The notes under the pieces: model-generated
Databases searched by the model: none
Told to the model about the DNA's origin: nothing
Seen by the model: only the letters and a program-made list of their open reading frames with translations
Made by a program: the position numbers and the translations under genes
In this document: positions 39,514-49,750 of the stretch, one piece after another
How positions within the stretch are numbered: the stretch's first letter is position 1
Layout of the letters: every line of letters starts with the position of its first letter
DNA from: Psychrobacter sp. Pi2-52
Lineage (GTDB): Bacteria; Pseudomonadota; Gammaproteobacteria; Pseudomonadales; Moraxellaceae
Direction of reading: 5' to 3'
Assembly (NCBI RefSeq): GCF_904846705.1
Contig: NZ_CAJHBS010000002.1
Span: 186,001 to 250,000, forward strand
Length of the DNA: 64,000 nucleotides

Positions 39514-40239
39514 TTAACCGCTACATTTTGTAGGGTGGTCTACGTTAAGTTTATGTTTGACGATACCGGATTGGTTAAAAGAGATTTGGTACATTGATTT
39601 GTTATAAGAAGAGGTAGGGCAATATTTTATATGACCGAAGTGTCCTCGTGGTCTGCCACTATCACCCCAAAATTTAGTATAGTGGCGCCTACCGCCAACT
39701 CTTAACTTCACTGTACTATATCTTAGGTTTAAGGATTGCTGAGTTAATAAGGTATCTACTTGAGAATCAAAGTGCTTATTGTTGTTTTTATCTACGAATA
39801 GCAGAAGTGTCTTATCACTGTTCCTATGGCACTGCTGTGCATCATTCGATAAACAAACCAAGACATCCTGCCGACTTATGTAACTTTCAGCCTTTGCTAA
39901 TGATAAGGTACTCTCTAGTTGATGCTTAACACGTTGCGCTTCCATCCGTGCTAAGTGCGTTAAGATGCTTGGCGCCGCAATAGCTGCAATAATTCCTAAT
40001 ACCATTGTCGTCACAGTTAGCTCAACGAGAGTAAAGCCGTCTGATTGTTTGGCGTTTAAAATATTATTTTGAAGGGATGGTTTCCTATAATAGGCTAACT
40101 TTAATAGTTCATTGAATAACCTAGATGCAATAGCTAAGAAATTATCAATTCCATACCCGCCTATTCTGCAAATAGGTAAACAAAAGGTAAAAATGACTAT
40201 TCTCTTATAATGGGCCAGTACCTTACTAAGTAAGTTCAT
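39514..40239 (-). CDS. GspH/FimT-type pseudopilin with an unusually long leader
   Basis: A prepilin-like protein of 241 residues. The prepilin peptidase site and methylation segment are clear: SDG followed by FTLVELTVTTMVLGIIAAIAAP, with glutamate at mature position 5. Cleavage would follow G68. The C-terminal part has the small beta domain of minor pilins (LRVGGRRHYTKFWGDSGRPRGHF) and two cysteines. Prepilin leaders are normally 5-25 residues. The 68-residue leader here is odd, and I found no ATG, GTG or TTG with a ribosome-binding site nearer the cleavage site. TAGGATG precedes the chosen ATG. No other pilus gene is nearby. Confidence 0.75.
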   Translation of the reverse strand: MNLLSKVLAHYKRIVIFTFCLPICRIGGYGIDNFLAIASRLFNELLKLAYYRKPSLQNNILNAKQSDGFTLVELTVTTMVLGIIAAIAAPSILTHLARMEAQRVKHQLESTLSLAKAESYISRQDVLVCLSNDAQQCHRNSDKTLLLFVDKNNNKHFDSQVDTLLTQQSLNLRYSTVKLRVGGRRHYTKFWGDSGRPRGHFGHIKYCPTSSYNKSMYQISFNQSGIVKHKLNVDHPTKCSG

Positions 40240-40823
40240 AATGCGCTACATCCTATAGCTATTTGTCATTCAAGTAAAAAACAACGTCTCACACATCCTT
40301 GTGTTGACTATCTTTTAAGCAAACCAATTGTCCAAATTCTTTAAACTTTCTCTTATTTCACTGTATATAAAACACATACAACACCTAATTGCTTGATTTT
40401 CAGAAGAATATTGGTTTTTTACAATATATATGTAATATATAGCGACTGTCAAAAAATGTTTCAATTAGTGAAAGAACGATATTAGCAATAGAGAAAAAAT
40501 TCTAATTGTAATAAAATGCTTCAAGAAAATAGCTATCAATAGACTATTCATCTATCGCAAACTGATGTGTAAAAGATAAGAAGCGTAAGGTGTGTTAGTT
40601 CTGGGTAACTTAGACTGTTTATTGTGTTTTAGTTACAACATTATCGTGTAATAATGTGTAGCTCGTTAACGAAAAAAGTTGTAAACTGAATTAATAATCG
40701 CTAAGCTACTCCTTAATTGGTTTTGCTTTGTAACTTAAAATGCGTAAGAGATGTCTATCTTAGTACGTCTTGAGAATCGGTTTTGCTTAATGCATCACTA
40801 AAATTATCCTTTGGAGGAAGTCC
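40240..40823. other. Long AT-rich leader upstream of the OmpA-family gene
   Basis: No gene is supported in these 584 bases between divergent genes. It must hold the promoters of the pseudopilin gene (left) and the strongly translated ompA-like gene (right). I could not fix a -10/-35 pair with confidence. A short sequence GGTTTTGCTT occurs twice (near 40720 and 40780). Confidence 0.4.
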
Positions 40824-42011
40824 ATGAAATTGAACAAAATAGCTCTAGCTCTATTTGCCGTAACAGCTGCTCCATTAGCAGCTAATGCTGGCGTTACTAT
40901 TAGCCCACTACTATTAGGCTATCATTACAGCGAAGGTGCTGATGATGAGCAAGCGGAAGTGTTAGTTGATGATGCTACTGGAGATGGTTACTATCAAGAA
41001 GATGGTCTTTATACTGGTGCAGCACTTGGTATCGAACTAACACCTTCTACACAATTTCAAGTAGAATACGGCGTTTCTAATACTGATGGCATTAGCAATA
41101 ATGATGCTGACACAGGATCTTATGATGCTGAACAGGAAACTATTTCTGGTAACTTCTTAATTGGTACTGAAGAATTTACTGGTTACACTGACAGCGCATT
41201 CAAACCATATGTATTAGTTGGTGCTGGTCAGTCTAAAATTAAAATCGAAAATGCAGCTGGTAACGAAATTGCAGAATCAAAAGACACTATTGGTAACCTA
41301 GGTTTAGGTGCTATGTATCGTATCAACGATGCGTTAAGTCTACGTGGTGAAGCTCGTGCGGTTCATAACTTTGATAACAACTGGTGGGAAGGCATGGCTT
41401 TGGCCGGTCTAGAAGTAGTACTAGGTGGCCATCTAGCACCTACAGTAGCAGTACCGCCTATGCAAGAGCCAGTAGTTGACAACACTCCAGTAGTTGTTGT
41501 TGAAGCTGATCTTGATTCTGACGGTGATGGTGTACCTGATAGCATTGATGCATGCCCAGGCACTCCAATGAACGTAGTAGTTGATGAGCGCGGTTGCCCA
41601 GTACCAGTAGACATTACTGACGAACTGAAAATGGAACTACGTGTATTCTTTGATAACGACAAGTCAGCTATCAAAAACCAGTACAAGCCAGAAATCGCTA
41701 AAGTAGCAGAGAAGATGCGTGAGTATCCTAACTCTACAGCTCGTGTAGAAGGTCATGCTTCTAAGACTGGTCCTTCAGCACGTTATAACCAACGTCTATC
41801 TGAAGCTCGTGCCGTTGCTGTTAAATCTATGCTAACTAACGAATTCGGTATTGCTCCAAACCGTTTATCAACTGTAGGCTATGGTTATGACAATCCAATC
41901 GCTTCAAACGACACTGAAGAAGGTCGTGCTATGAACCGTCGTGTTTATGCCATCATCACTGGTGACAAAACAATGACTGTTGAACAAACTAAAGATATGG
42001 TTGTTCAATAA
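40824..42011 (+). CDS. ompA: OmpA-family outer membrane protein
   Basis: A 395-residue protein with signal peptide cleaved after LAANA (residue 22), an N-terminal eight-strand barrel domain, a short proline/valine hinge, thrombospondin type-3-like calcium repeats (DLDSDGDGVPDSIDACPGTP) and a C-terminal OmpA domain (FFDNDKSAIKNQ to about residue 382). OmpA proteins tie the outer membrane to peptidoglycan. In the binding loop the usual GHTD reads GHAS, so the diaminopimelate-contacting Asp is Ser (S313), while the later LSEARA arginine is kept. A strong GGAGG ribosome-binding site and a clean terminator suggest high expression. Confidence 0.93.
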   Translation: MKLNKIALALFAVTAAPLAANAGVTISPLLLGYHYSEGADDEQAEVLVDDATGDGYYQEDGLYTGAALGIELTPSTQFQVEYGVSNTDGISNNDADTGSYDAEQETISGNFLIGTEEFTGYTDSAFKPYVLVGAGQSKIKIENAAGNEIAESKDTIGNLGLGAMYRINDALSLRGEARAVHNFDNNWWEGMALAGLEVVLGGHLAPTVAVPPMQEPVVDNTPVVVVEADLDSDGDGVPDSIDACPGTPMNVVVDERGCPVPVDITDELKMELRVFFDNDKSAIKNQYKPEIAKVAEKMREYPNSTARVEGHASKTGPSARYNQRLSEARAVAVKSMLTNEFGIAPNRLSTVGYGYDNPIASNDTEEGRAMNRRVYAIITGDKTMTVEQTKDMVVQ

Positions 42012-42050
42012 GTATTAGCAAAATAACCGTATAGTAAAATATATAGTTAC

Positions 42051-42082
42051 AAAAAAAGCCACCCAATGGGTGGCTTTTTTTT
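42051..42082 (+). terminator. Rho-independent terminator of the OmpA-family gene
   Basis: GCCACCC (42058-42064) pairs with GGGTGGC (42068-42074) over a three-base loop, preceded by an A-run and followed by eight T. Confidence 0.9.
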
Positions 42083-42360
42083 ATTTATGTATTGATAAAA
42101 GTGAGTTATTACATAAATTTATGAATCAATAATGTTATACTAGCCACCCAAACATTCTGTAAATTAACAGTATGTACATTAGCATAGCAATCTGTATGAT
42201 GAATTCGTCAGTATAGATATTTGATTGTATTGAACTTTTTTATTTGATAGCATTCTTTTTTGCATCATCTTAGATTCAATATCTATCTGATTGATGATGA
42301 AAGTTTATTCAGCAGCGCTTACTGCTACTGCATTTTTTTAAGACGAAACGAGCATTTTAT

Positions 42361-44211
42361 ATGGCGAACGATATCAAACACCTGCGTAACATTGCAATTA
42401 TTGCCCACGTTGACCACGGTAAGACAACTTTGGTTGATAAGTTATTACATCAGTCTGGTACTTTTGGCGACCGTGCAAACATTGCTGAGCGTGCAATGGA
42501 CTCAGGTGATATTGAGCAAGAACGTGGTATTACCATTTTGGCTAAAAACACAGCTATCCGCTGGACAGATAAAACTTCAGAAACTGAATACCGTATCAAC
42601 ATTGTTGACACCCCAGGTCACGCCGATTTCGGTGGTGAAGTTGAGCGTGTAATGTCTATGGTTGACTGCGTACTTTTAGTTGTTGACGCTGTTGATGGCC
42701 CAATGCCTCAGACTCGTTTTGTGACGCAAAAAGCATTCGAACAAGGTCTAAAGCCGATCGTTGTTATCAACAAAATCGATCGTCCTGGCTCACGTCCTGA
42801 TTGGGTAATGGATCAAATCTTTGATTTGTTTGACAACCTAGGTGCAAACGATGAGCAGCTTGATTTCCCAGTTGTTTATGCTTCAGCATTGAACGGTATC
42901 GCAGGTCTAGAGGCAGATGATTTAGCTGATGACATGACGCCATTGTTCAAAACTATCGTTGACGTTGTTCAGCCTCCACAGGTTGATGCTGACGCTCCGT
43001 TCCGTATGCAAATTTCAAGCCTTGACTACAACAGCTTCGTTGGTGTAATCGGTATTGGCCGTATTCAACGTGGTAAAGTTAAACTTAACACGCCAGTGAC
43101 TGTCATTGATAAGCATGGCAAAACGCGTAACGGTCGTATCTTAAAAATTATGGGTTACCATGGTCTTGATCGTATTGATGTTGAAGATGCACAAGCCGGT
43201 GATATCGTTTGTATCACAGGTATCGATGCGCTAAATATCTCTGATACTATTTGTGATCCTAACAACGTTGAAGCATTACCAGCACTAACGGTAGATCAAC
43301 CTACAGTATCTATGAACTTCCAAGTAAATAATTCACCATTTGCTGGTCGTGAAGGTAAGTTCGTGACTTCACGTAATATTCGTGAGCGTCTTGAGCGTGA
43401 GTTGATTCATAACGTAGCATTGCGTGTAGAAGACACTGAGTCTCCTGACAAATTTAAAGTATCAGGTCGTGGTGAGCTTCATTTATCAGTACTTATCGAA
43501 AACATGCGCCGTGAAGGTTTTGAGCTAGGTGTTTCTGGTCCAGAAGTTATCGTCAAAGAAGTTGATGGTAAGCTACAAGAGCCGTATGAAAACGTTGTCT
43601 TCGATATCGAAGAAGAGCATCAAGGTTCTATCATGGAGCAAGTTGGTCTACGCAAAGGCGAGATGACTAACATGGAGCTGGACGGTAAAGGCCGTATGCG
43701 TATCGAGGCAACCATACCAGCGCGTGGCTTGATCGGTTTCCGTTCTGAGTTCCTAACCCTGACTTCAGGTAGTGGTATCATGACCTCGAGCTTCTCACAT
43801 TACGGTCCACAGAAGATCGGTGATGTTGGTGGTCGTTCTAACGGTGTATTGGTTTCTATGGCAAATGGTACTTGCCTAGGTTTTGCTCTATTTAACCTAC
43901 AGAAACGCGGTAAGTTGTTTGCTGAGCCACAGCTTGAAGTTTATGAAGGTATGATTGTTGGTCTTAACTCTCGTAACGATGATATGACTGTTAACCCAAC
44001 GACTGCTAAACAGTTAACCAACGTACGTGCTAGTGGTACTGACGAAGCATTGACGTTGACGCCAGCAGTGAAATTCACTCTTGAGCAAGCGCTTGAATTT
44101 ATTCAAGACGATGAGCTAGTCGAAGTAACGCCAAAAGCGGTACGTATTCGTAAGCGCTACTTGACTGAAAGTGAGCGTAAACGTCACGGCCGTGGTAAAA
44201 AAGGTGCTTAA
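42361..44211 (+). CDS. typA: GTP-binding protein TypA/BipA
   Basis: A ribosome-binding translational GTPase of 616 residues, typical length. G1 is [15 protein letters not shown]2 [16 protein letters not shown]3 [15 protein letters not shown] and G4 VINKIDRPG. The TypA-specific C-terminal domain includes [22 protein letters not shown] and ends [10 protein letters not shown]. TypA is linked to stress and cold adaptation and to large-subunit assembly. It is transcribed alone, with a strong terminator downstream. Confidence 0.97.
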   Translation: MANDIKHLRNIAIIAHVDHGKTTLVDKLLHQSGTFGDRANIAERAMDSGDIEQERGITILAKNTAIRWTDKTSETEYRINIVDTPGHADFGGEVERVMSMVDCVLLVVDAVDGPMPQTRFVTQKAFEQGLKPIVVINKIDRPGSRPDWVMDQIFDLFDNLGANDEQLDFPVVYASALNGIAGLEADDLADDMTPLFKTIVDVVQPPQVDADAPFRMQISSLDYNSFVGVIGIGRIQRGKVKLNTPVTVIDKHGKTRNGRILKIMGYHGLDRIDVEDAQAGDIVCITGIDALNISDTICDPNNVEALPALTVDQPTVSMNFQVNNSPFAGREGKFVTSRNIRERLERELIHNVALRVEDTESPDKFKVSGRGELHLSVLIENMRREGFELGVSGPEVIVKEVDGKLQEPYENVVFDIEEEHQGSIMEQVGLRKGEMTNMELDGKGRMRIEATIPARGLIGFRSEFLTLTSGSGIMTSSFSHYGPQKIGDVGGRSNGVLVSMANGTCLGFALFNLQKRGKLFAEPQLEVYEGMIVGLNSRNDDMTVNPTTAKQLTNVRASGTDEALTLTPAVKFTLEQALEFIQDDELVEVTPKAVRIRKRYLTESERKRHGRGKKGA

Positions 44212-44308
44212 TATCAATAAGTGAGTTACTTAGTAATTCATAGTATTGATGTTTGACGCAACCACTTAGTGTCAGTAGTTTCTACGGGCAGTGAGTGATT
44301 CAAAAATG

Positions 44309-44358
44309 AGCAGTATAAGGTGAGCTATTAGTGGTTCACTTTATACTGCTTTTTTTTG
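44309..44358 (+). terminator. Rho-independent terminator of typA
   Basis: AGCAGTATAAGGTGA (44309-44323) pairs with TTCACTTTATACTGCT (44335-44350) with one mismatch, followed by a run of T. It lies about 100 bases after the stop codon. Confidence 0.85.
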
Positions 44359-44491
44359 TGTTGTAATCTTGGAAAAATACAGACAGAATGAATAGTGACG
44401 TTAATGTATTCAATTATTAACATGAAAGCTAGATGTGATACTAACTATATAAATATCTATTTGTGTATAGATAAATTTTGAGGAAAAAACA

Positions 44492-44947
44492 ATGAGTATG
44501 GTTTCAGAGTTTAAAGAGTTCGCTGTCAAAGGTAATGTGATGGATTTGGCAGTCGGTGTCATCATCGGCGGGGCTTTTGCTACCATCACAAAATCTTTGG
44601 TAGATGATATTATTATGCCGATTGTCGCTTTTATTTTTGGCGGCGAGATTAATTTTGAAAACATGTTCTTAGTTTTAGGCGATGCACCTGATGGTATTGC
44701 TATGACTTATGATGCGCTCAAGGAGGCAGGTGTACCTGTATTGGCTTACGGTAGTTTTATTACCGTACTTATTAACTTTCTAATCTTAGCTTTCATCATC
44801 TTTATGATGGTGAGAGGTGTCAATAAAATGCGCCGTGCTGAAGAGGTAGAGGAAGTTATAGAAGAAGCAGTAGAAGAGCCATCAGAGGAAGTGAAGTTGC
44901 TGCGCGAAATCAGTGCCAAATTAAGTAATACTAGTATTACGAAATAA
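44492..44947 (+). CDS. mscL: Large-conductance mechanosensitive channel
   Basis: MscL opens under membrane tension to protect against hypo-osmotic shock. The 151-residue protein has the N-terminal amphipathic start [25 protein letters not shown], pore helix 1 with the tight glycine pattern, periplasmic loop, helix 2 ([28 protein letters not shown]) and an acidic C-terminal bundle. GAGG precedes the ATG. Confidence 0.97.
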   Translation: MSMVSEFKEFAVKGNVMDLAVGVIIGGAFATITKSLVDDIIMPIVAFIFGGEINFENMFLVLGDAPDGIAMTYDALKEAGVPVLAYGSFITVLINFLILAFIIFMMVRGVNKMRRAEEVEEVIEEAVEEPSEEVKLLREISAKLSNTSITK

Positions 44948-44967
44948 ATTATCAAATCGTTGACAAT

Positions 44968-45003
44968 AAAAAAGGCTAACTTCTCGAGTTAGCCTTTTTT
45001 TCT
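44968..45003. terminator. Bidirectional terminator between mscL and the secreted-protein gene
   Basis: AAGGCTAAC (44972-44980) pairs with GTTAGCCTT (44988-44996), with an A-run before and T-run after. It separates convergent genes. Confidence 0.88.
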
Positions 45004-45061
45004 ATGAAATAGTCACAGTTATTTTTGTAAACTATTTGGTGTGCCTACTAAAAGCAAATTG

Positions 45062-45502
45062 TTATGGAGTAACCACTACATAGTCATTGGTGTTAATCAG
45101 AATTTCTGATGGTTGATCGACAACGATACGTACTACGTTATTATCAACAACTTGAGATTTATAATAGTTGTCTTCTGCAACTGTGCAGCCTAAACAACGT
45201 CCCATCGCATTCCAAGGTTCAACAAATAGCTTCTGCTGTGCTTGATCTGCATTACCACCAATAAGTGAGAAAGGTAGGCTTACGATATAAGCTGCTGTTC
45301 CAGCTACCGCATTAACGAGTTGAAGTGGTTTACCGACAATCGTATCGACTACCATCGTTTCATATGAAGGACCGAAATCAGTTTCATCAATTTCTATAGC
45401 TGCAAAAGTAGGTTGAATAGTCGCAGCTACCAATCCTAAAGTTGCCAATACAGTAAAAAATCTCTGCTTAACTGTGCGTTGAGTTTTTGCTTTAACAGTC
45501 AT
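45062..45502 (-). CDS. Small secreted protein of unknown function
   Basis: A 146-residue exported protein. A basic N terminus and hydrophobic segment (FFTVLATLGLVAATIQPTFA) form a signal peptide. The mature part has a hydrophobic stretch with SLPFSLIGGNADQAQQKLFVEP, a pattern I recall from small exported proteins in other gammaproteobacteria, and two close cysteines (RCLGC). No function is known to me. AGGAT precedes the ATG. It is a single-gene transcript. Confidence 0.72.
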   Translation of the reverse strand: MTVKAKTQRTVKQRFFTVLATLGLVAATIQPTFAAIEIDETDFGPSYETMVVDTIVGKPLQLVNAVAGTAAYIVSLPFSLIGGNADQAQQKLFVEPWNAMGRCLGCTVAEDNYYKSQVVDNNVVRIVVDQPSEILINTNDYVVVTP

Positions 45503-45792
45503 AACGATATCCTGAAACTCATAATAGTATGATTAATGGCTGCTGCTATTTCCACACAGGAATCTTGCGGCAACAATAGGTAGGCTAAATATTACAGAAA
45601 AATAAATGATACGCACTATTTATGTAAGCGCTAGCACTATTAAAGCAAGATGTGCGCTAATAAGCAACAAAAATGAGAATAATCTAGCTATAGCTTTGGC
45701 AGTATTTGATACTTTCAAAAATAAATACTCTGTCTAGATATTAGCCTCATTTAATCTAAATATACCTCAAGCAAACAGATGTCAGTTATTAG

Positions 45793-46734
45793 CTATTTTA
45801 ACGGCTGGCAATTTGGACAATAAACACTGGCTCTACCAGTAAGTTTGATGTTTTCTAATGTTGTGCTGCAATGCAGACAGCTTTCTCCTTGTCTACCGTA
45901 CACGTTTAAGGTTTGCTGAAAGTAACCAGTTTGACCACTTGCTACTGTGAAATCCCGTAGTGTCGAACCGCCTAATTTTATCGCTTTCTTTAAAATTTCT
46001 TTAATATGACTCACTAAAATGACAATCTGATCGTATGAAAGTTGATTGGCTGGTGTAGCAGGGTGGATGCCGGACAAGTACAGACTTTCAGTCGCATAGA
46101 TATTGCCAACCCCAACCACGACTTCTTGTTCCATGATGACAGATTTAATCGCTCGGGAGATGGGTTTTAGTCGTTTGTTTGCTTTAGTATTATCTGTCGA
46201 TGACCCATTGCCATCTTGGCTAGATAAATCTATACGCTGGATTAAATTGTACAAATAGTCTGCGGTAAAATCTTTTGAAAGCGGCTCAGGACCTAGATGA
46301 TCTAGTAGTTTATTGCCGTAATCTTCATGCCATAGTACTGAACCAAAACGTCTCGGATCATAGTAGTGTAGCTGAGACTTTTCATTATCAGCATCATTAA
46401 AGATGACAACCAGATGATCATGTTTACGCTTATCAGTACCATAGCTATGTTGCTGTAAGCTACCTGACATTCCTAAGTGAATAAGAAGCTGACGTGGTTC
46501 AACTTTGCTGGCTGATATGGGAGCGTTATTCTGTGAATCTACTGGCAGAAAATTAAGAATCAGATACTTTGCTCGGCGCTCGACACTCTCTAATGTGTAA
46601 TTAGCTAGCTCGTCCAAGTTATCTGGCATCATCCATCGCAGCTTTGGTTGAAATACTTTAACATCAACTACCTGTTGCCCCAACAATGGAGCAAGACTGG
46701 CTTTAGTGGTTTCTACTTCAGGTAATTCAGGCAT
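45793..46734 (-). CDS. mutM: Formamidopyrimidine-DNA glycosylase
   Basis: MutM removes 8-oxoguanine and nicks the abasic site. Catalysis uses the N-terminal proline exposed by removal of Met, so the start must be the ATG giving MPELPEVET at 46734, not the in-frame ATG five codons upstream. The 313-residue protein keeps E3, the lysine region LIHLGMSGSLQ, and a C-terminal zinc finger with four cysteines (CLHC...CPNC). It is about 40 residues longer than E. coli MutM, mainly from a polar insert near residues 180-200. relA ends 55 bases upstream, so the two are probably co-transcribed. Confidence 0.95.
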   Translation of the reverse strand: MPELPEVETTKASLAPLLGQQVVDVKVFQPKLRWMMPDNLDELANYTLESVERRAKYLILNFLPVDSQNNAPISASKVEPRQLLIHLGMSGSLQQHSYGTDKRKHDHLVVIFNDADNEKSQLHYYDPRRFGSVLWHEDYGNKLLDHLGPEPLSKDFTADYLYNLIQRIDLSSQDGNGSSTDNTKANKRLKPISRAIKSVIMEQEVVVGVGNIYATESLYLSGIHPATPANQLSYDQIVILVSHIKEILKKAIKLGGSTLRDFTVASGQTGYFQQTLNVYGRQGESCLHCSTTLENIKLTGRASVYCPNCQPLK

Positions 46735-46789
46735 AGTATTTTTTGACAACTCTATTGTGGAATAAACAACGACTGGCTTAAGGTTTTAT

Positions 46790-49327
46790 TTACACGACTG
46801 CACGGCGTGCGTGCAAAATACCATGTTGCTGCTCTAATTTTGCGAGCAACTTAGATAGATGTGCTAAGCCTGAGACTTCAATATGGAACTTTAAAAAAGC
46901 AATATTGTCGTCATTACTTAACGTTTGAACTTGGCGAATATTGACGTTTTCTTTATCAATTATCTGTGTCAAATCACGTAGCAAACCGCGTCTGTCATAT
47001 GCTTCGACATGAATATCAACAGGCTGATAACGACCAATCTGTACTTGCCAAGCGGCTTCTATCTTGCGCTCAGGATCACGCTCAACCAGACGTAAGTACT
47101 CTGGGCAGCCTCGATTATGCACGCTAACGCCACGCGATAAAGTGATGTAGCCAGCTATCGGTTCGCCATGCACAGGATGACAACAACCTGCCAAATTGAT
47201 TTCGATATTATCCAAACCATCGATATGGATTTTATACGCATCGAGCTTACCTGTATCTCTGTTATCTACATGAGGTACAAAGCTCTCTGGTGGTATTTCA
47301 GGCTCTAGATGTAGCTGACGAGAGATATGACTGGTTAACTGATTAAGGCCAATATCACCTGTCACCAGCCCTACAATGATGTCATCGGTCGTATTGACAT
47401 GAAAATGCTGAATATAGTCGTTCAGATCAATACTATTAGGATGAACAGATAGGCGCTCAAGCTCTTTGCTAAGCATTTGGCGACCTATTTCAATATTCTT
47501 ATCACGGTCTTGCTTATTAAACCACTGGCGCAGTTTTGAACGGGCACGGTTGGTATGAATATAACCTAACGAGGCTACCAACCAATCACGATTGGGCTCA
47601 CGTGATGCCTTAGTGATAATCTCAACTTGCTCACCTGTTTTCAACTGATACGTCAGTGGCACATAGCGTTGATTGACACGAGCAGCCTGTGCACGGTTGC
47701 CAACTTGAGTATGCACATAGTAGGCAAAATCAAGAACGGTCGCGCCTTTTGGTAGCTCAGTAATATCACCGTCACGACTAAAGATATAAATACGTTCTAG
47801 CTCATCAAAATCAACGAGTTGCTCTTCTTCGTCAAACTCGATATCATCTATTTCTTCGCCCGCTACAACAGCTGAGCGTGGCTGATTGCGTGTTTCATTA
47901 TTGATAGATAATAATTGGCGTAGTGAGCTGATTCTTTGATTCAGATAATTGTCTTTCTTATTCTTTAGCCCTTCTTTGTAATTAACGTGCGCACACATGC
48001 CAAGTTCGGCCTCAAAGTGCATCTCATGAGTACGAATCTGGACTTCCAGTGATTTATTTTCCGCGATTACAGCAGTATGTAGTGAGCGATAGCCATTGGA
48101 CTTAGGGTTAGTAATATAGTCATCAAACTGCTCAGGAATATAACGCCATAAGCCATGTACTAGGCCTAAAACGTGATAACAGTCAGAAGGGCTATTAACC
48201 AAGACGCGCAAGGCACGAATGTCATAAAGCTGATCAAAGGATAGACCTTTAAGCTTCATTTTTCGATAAATAGAGTAGATATGTTTGACGCGCCCAGATA
48301 CTTCGCCTTCAATACTGGCATCTGCTAATGATTCATTTAATTTGTCTTGTACGCGCTGAATATAGGACTCGCGTTCGCTACGTTTTTCTGACAGCAGCTT
48401 AGCAATTTCTTTATAGCGATCAGGCGCAAGATAACGGAAAGCTAAATCTTCGAGCTCCCATTTTAGCTGCGCAATACCTAAACGATGGGCTAATGGCGCA
48501 TAAATAGTCATGACTTCACGTGCGACACGCGTTTGACGCTCTGGCCTAGAAAACGTCAACTCACGCATGGCAAAGGTACGCTCTGCCAATTTGATGAGTA
48601 CCACACGCACGTCGTTGGTGACAGAGATGAGCATGCTATAAATATTTGATAGCTGATCTCGCTGGTTGTTGACGAAATGGTCTTCTAAGCGCTTGTTGCT
48701 CTCGATAATCTCCGATAGCTTACCCATTGCAAGGGTATCTTTAACAAGGGTCAAAATATCTGGACCAAAGTTTTTTTCAACTTCAGCGAGACTAATGATT
48801 GATTTGCGGGCACTGCGATACAGCATGGCCGCGACCAATGAGTCTTCATCTTGATAAAGATAGGTCAGAATATCGGTCATACCAATACCGGTCACGTAAG
48901 CGCCTGAACGCTCAGATTCACTGGTATTCATGTGACTGCGAATAAACTCGCAAGCTGCACTTAGGTTGGGTACTGACTCTTGTCCAATACGCTTGGCCAC
49001 ATTATCTAGCCAAGTAGGTACGTCGATGTTGGCTTGGTCCAAGTCGACCGCCTCAAGCTCTTTGTTTGATAGCGCATTGGTATCATCCAAATACTCGTCT
49101 TTAGTGTGAGGGTCATGTAAATGATAAGTGTGTGCGGCTGAGCGATCAAAAGTAGTATGTAGCTTGTGGGTTGCCAACTGGTATTTGATGTCGAGGGGAA
49201 TTTGAGCATAACTATTGGCTGACTGGTGAGAGCGTTGGCTCGCCACCAGTTGCGCCGCAAGTGTTGCACTATCGGCCTGCGTGGTCTGTCCATCCACCAG
49301 CGGTAATCCTTCACGAATTTTTACCAT
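46790..49327 (-). CDS. relA: (p)ppGpp synthetase RelA
   Basis: RelA makes (p)ppGpp on ribosomes blocked by uncharged tRNA. The 845-residue protein has the full multidomain layout: a degenerate hydrolase domain whose HD pair is missing (MLYRSARKSI, LIKLAERTFAMREL), the synthetase domain (GRVKHIYSIYRKMK, LYDIRALRVLV, NPKSNGYRSLHTAV), TGS (ITELPKGATVLDFAYYVHTQVG), a zinc/helical region and a C-terminal ACT domain. The loss of HD points to monofunctional RelA rather than SpoT. The diagnostic EXDD motif reads QFDD (Q400). About 100 extra residues lie at the N terminus. GAGGAG precedes the ATG. Confidence 0.93.
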   Translation of the reverse strand: MVKIREGLPLVDGQTTQADSATLAAQLVASQRSHQSANSYAQIPLDIKYQLATHKLHTTFDRSAAHTYHLHDPHTKDEYLDDTNALSNKELEAVDLDQANIDVPTWLDNVAKRIGQESVPNLSAACEFIRSHMNTSESERSGAYVTGIGMTDILTYLYQDEDSLVAAMLYRSARKSIISLAEVEKNFGPDILTLVKDTLAMGKLSEIIESNKRLEDHFVNNQRDQLSNIYSMLISVTNDVRVVLIKLAERTFAMRELTFSRPERQTRVAREVMTIYAPLAHRLGIAQLKWELEDLAFRYLAPDRYKEIAKLLSEKRSERESYIQRVQDKLNESLADASIEGEVSGRVKHIYSIYRKMKLKGLSFDQLYDIRALRVLVNSPSDCYHVLGLVHGLWRYIPEQFDDYITNPKSNGYRSLHTAVIAENKSLEVQIRTHEMHFEAELGMCAHVNYKEGLKNKKDNYLNQRISSLRQLLSINNETRNQPRSAVVAGEEIDDIEFDEEEQLVDFDELERIYIFSRDGDITELPKGATVLDFAYYVHTQVGNRAQAARVNQRYVPLTYQLKTGEQVEIITKASREPNRDWLVASLGYIHTNRARSKLRQWFNKQDRDKNIEIGRQMLSKELERLSVHPNSIDLNDYIQHFHVNTTDDIIVGLVTGDIGLNQLTSHISRQLHLEPEIPPESFVPHVDNRDTGKLDAYKIHIDGLDNIEINLAGCCHPVHGEPIAGYITLSRGVSVHNRGCPEYLRLVERDPERKIEAAWQVQIGRYQPVDIHVEAYDRRGLLRDLTQIIDKENVNIRQVQTLSNDDNIAFLKFHIEVSGLAHLSKLLAKLEQQHGILHARRAVV

Positions 49328-49750
49328 AGCCGACTCCTCTTAGCTATTTTGAATTGATTATAACCTCATCTACTATGCACACACTCTGAATTAACGATCC
49401 ATAAAGTGTCAGCTATAAACCAATACAACTGCTAAAAATGTTATTTTTAGCAGCTATAAAATGCGCGTAAAATATATAAAGCTATGAGTGCAAATGCTTG
49501 CTATGTAGCGATTGGAAACATCATCAAAAACATAGGAAGATTGTTTACTATTATCTCATTTTAAAGTGACAAATCAAGCGAGCCTCTGTATGGCTGTGGT
49601 CAATTACGCTAAATAATGGCTATTTATTAGCACAAACTTATCAAAGCTTTGGGTTAACTTAGATAATTGTAATAACGCTTAATTGTCTCTTTAATCAGGT
49701 TCAACTATCAGTCATTTTCAGCCATTAATCGTTTTTGAAAATTAATAACG
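49328..49750. other. Intergenic region between rlmD and relA with an 11-bp palindrome
   Basis: No gene in these 423 bases. CTGCTAAAAAT (49429-49439) and ATTTTTAGCAG (49443-49453) form a perfect hairpin with a GTT loop, about 100 bases upstream of relA and 300 bases beyond rlmD. There is no strong U-tract, so it is either a weak terminator for rlmD or a regulatory palindrome for relA. Confidence 0.5.

Noticed and set aside
42260..42652. A 130-codon plus-strand frame overlapping the start of typA
   Set aside because: Its second half is an out-of-frame reading of the conserved typA G domain. It matches no family.
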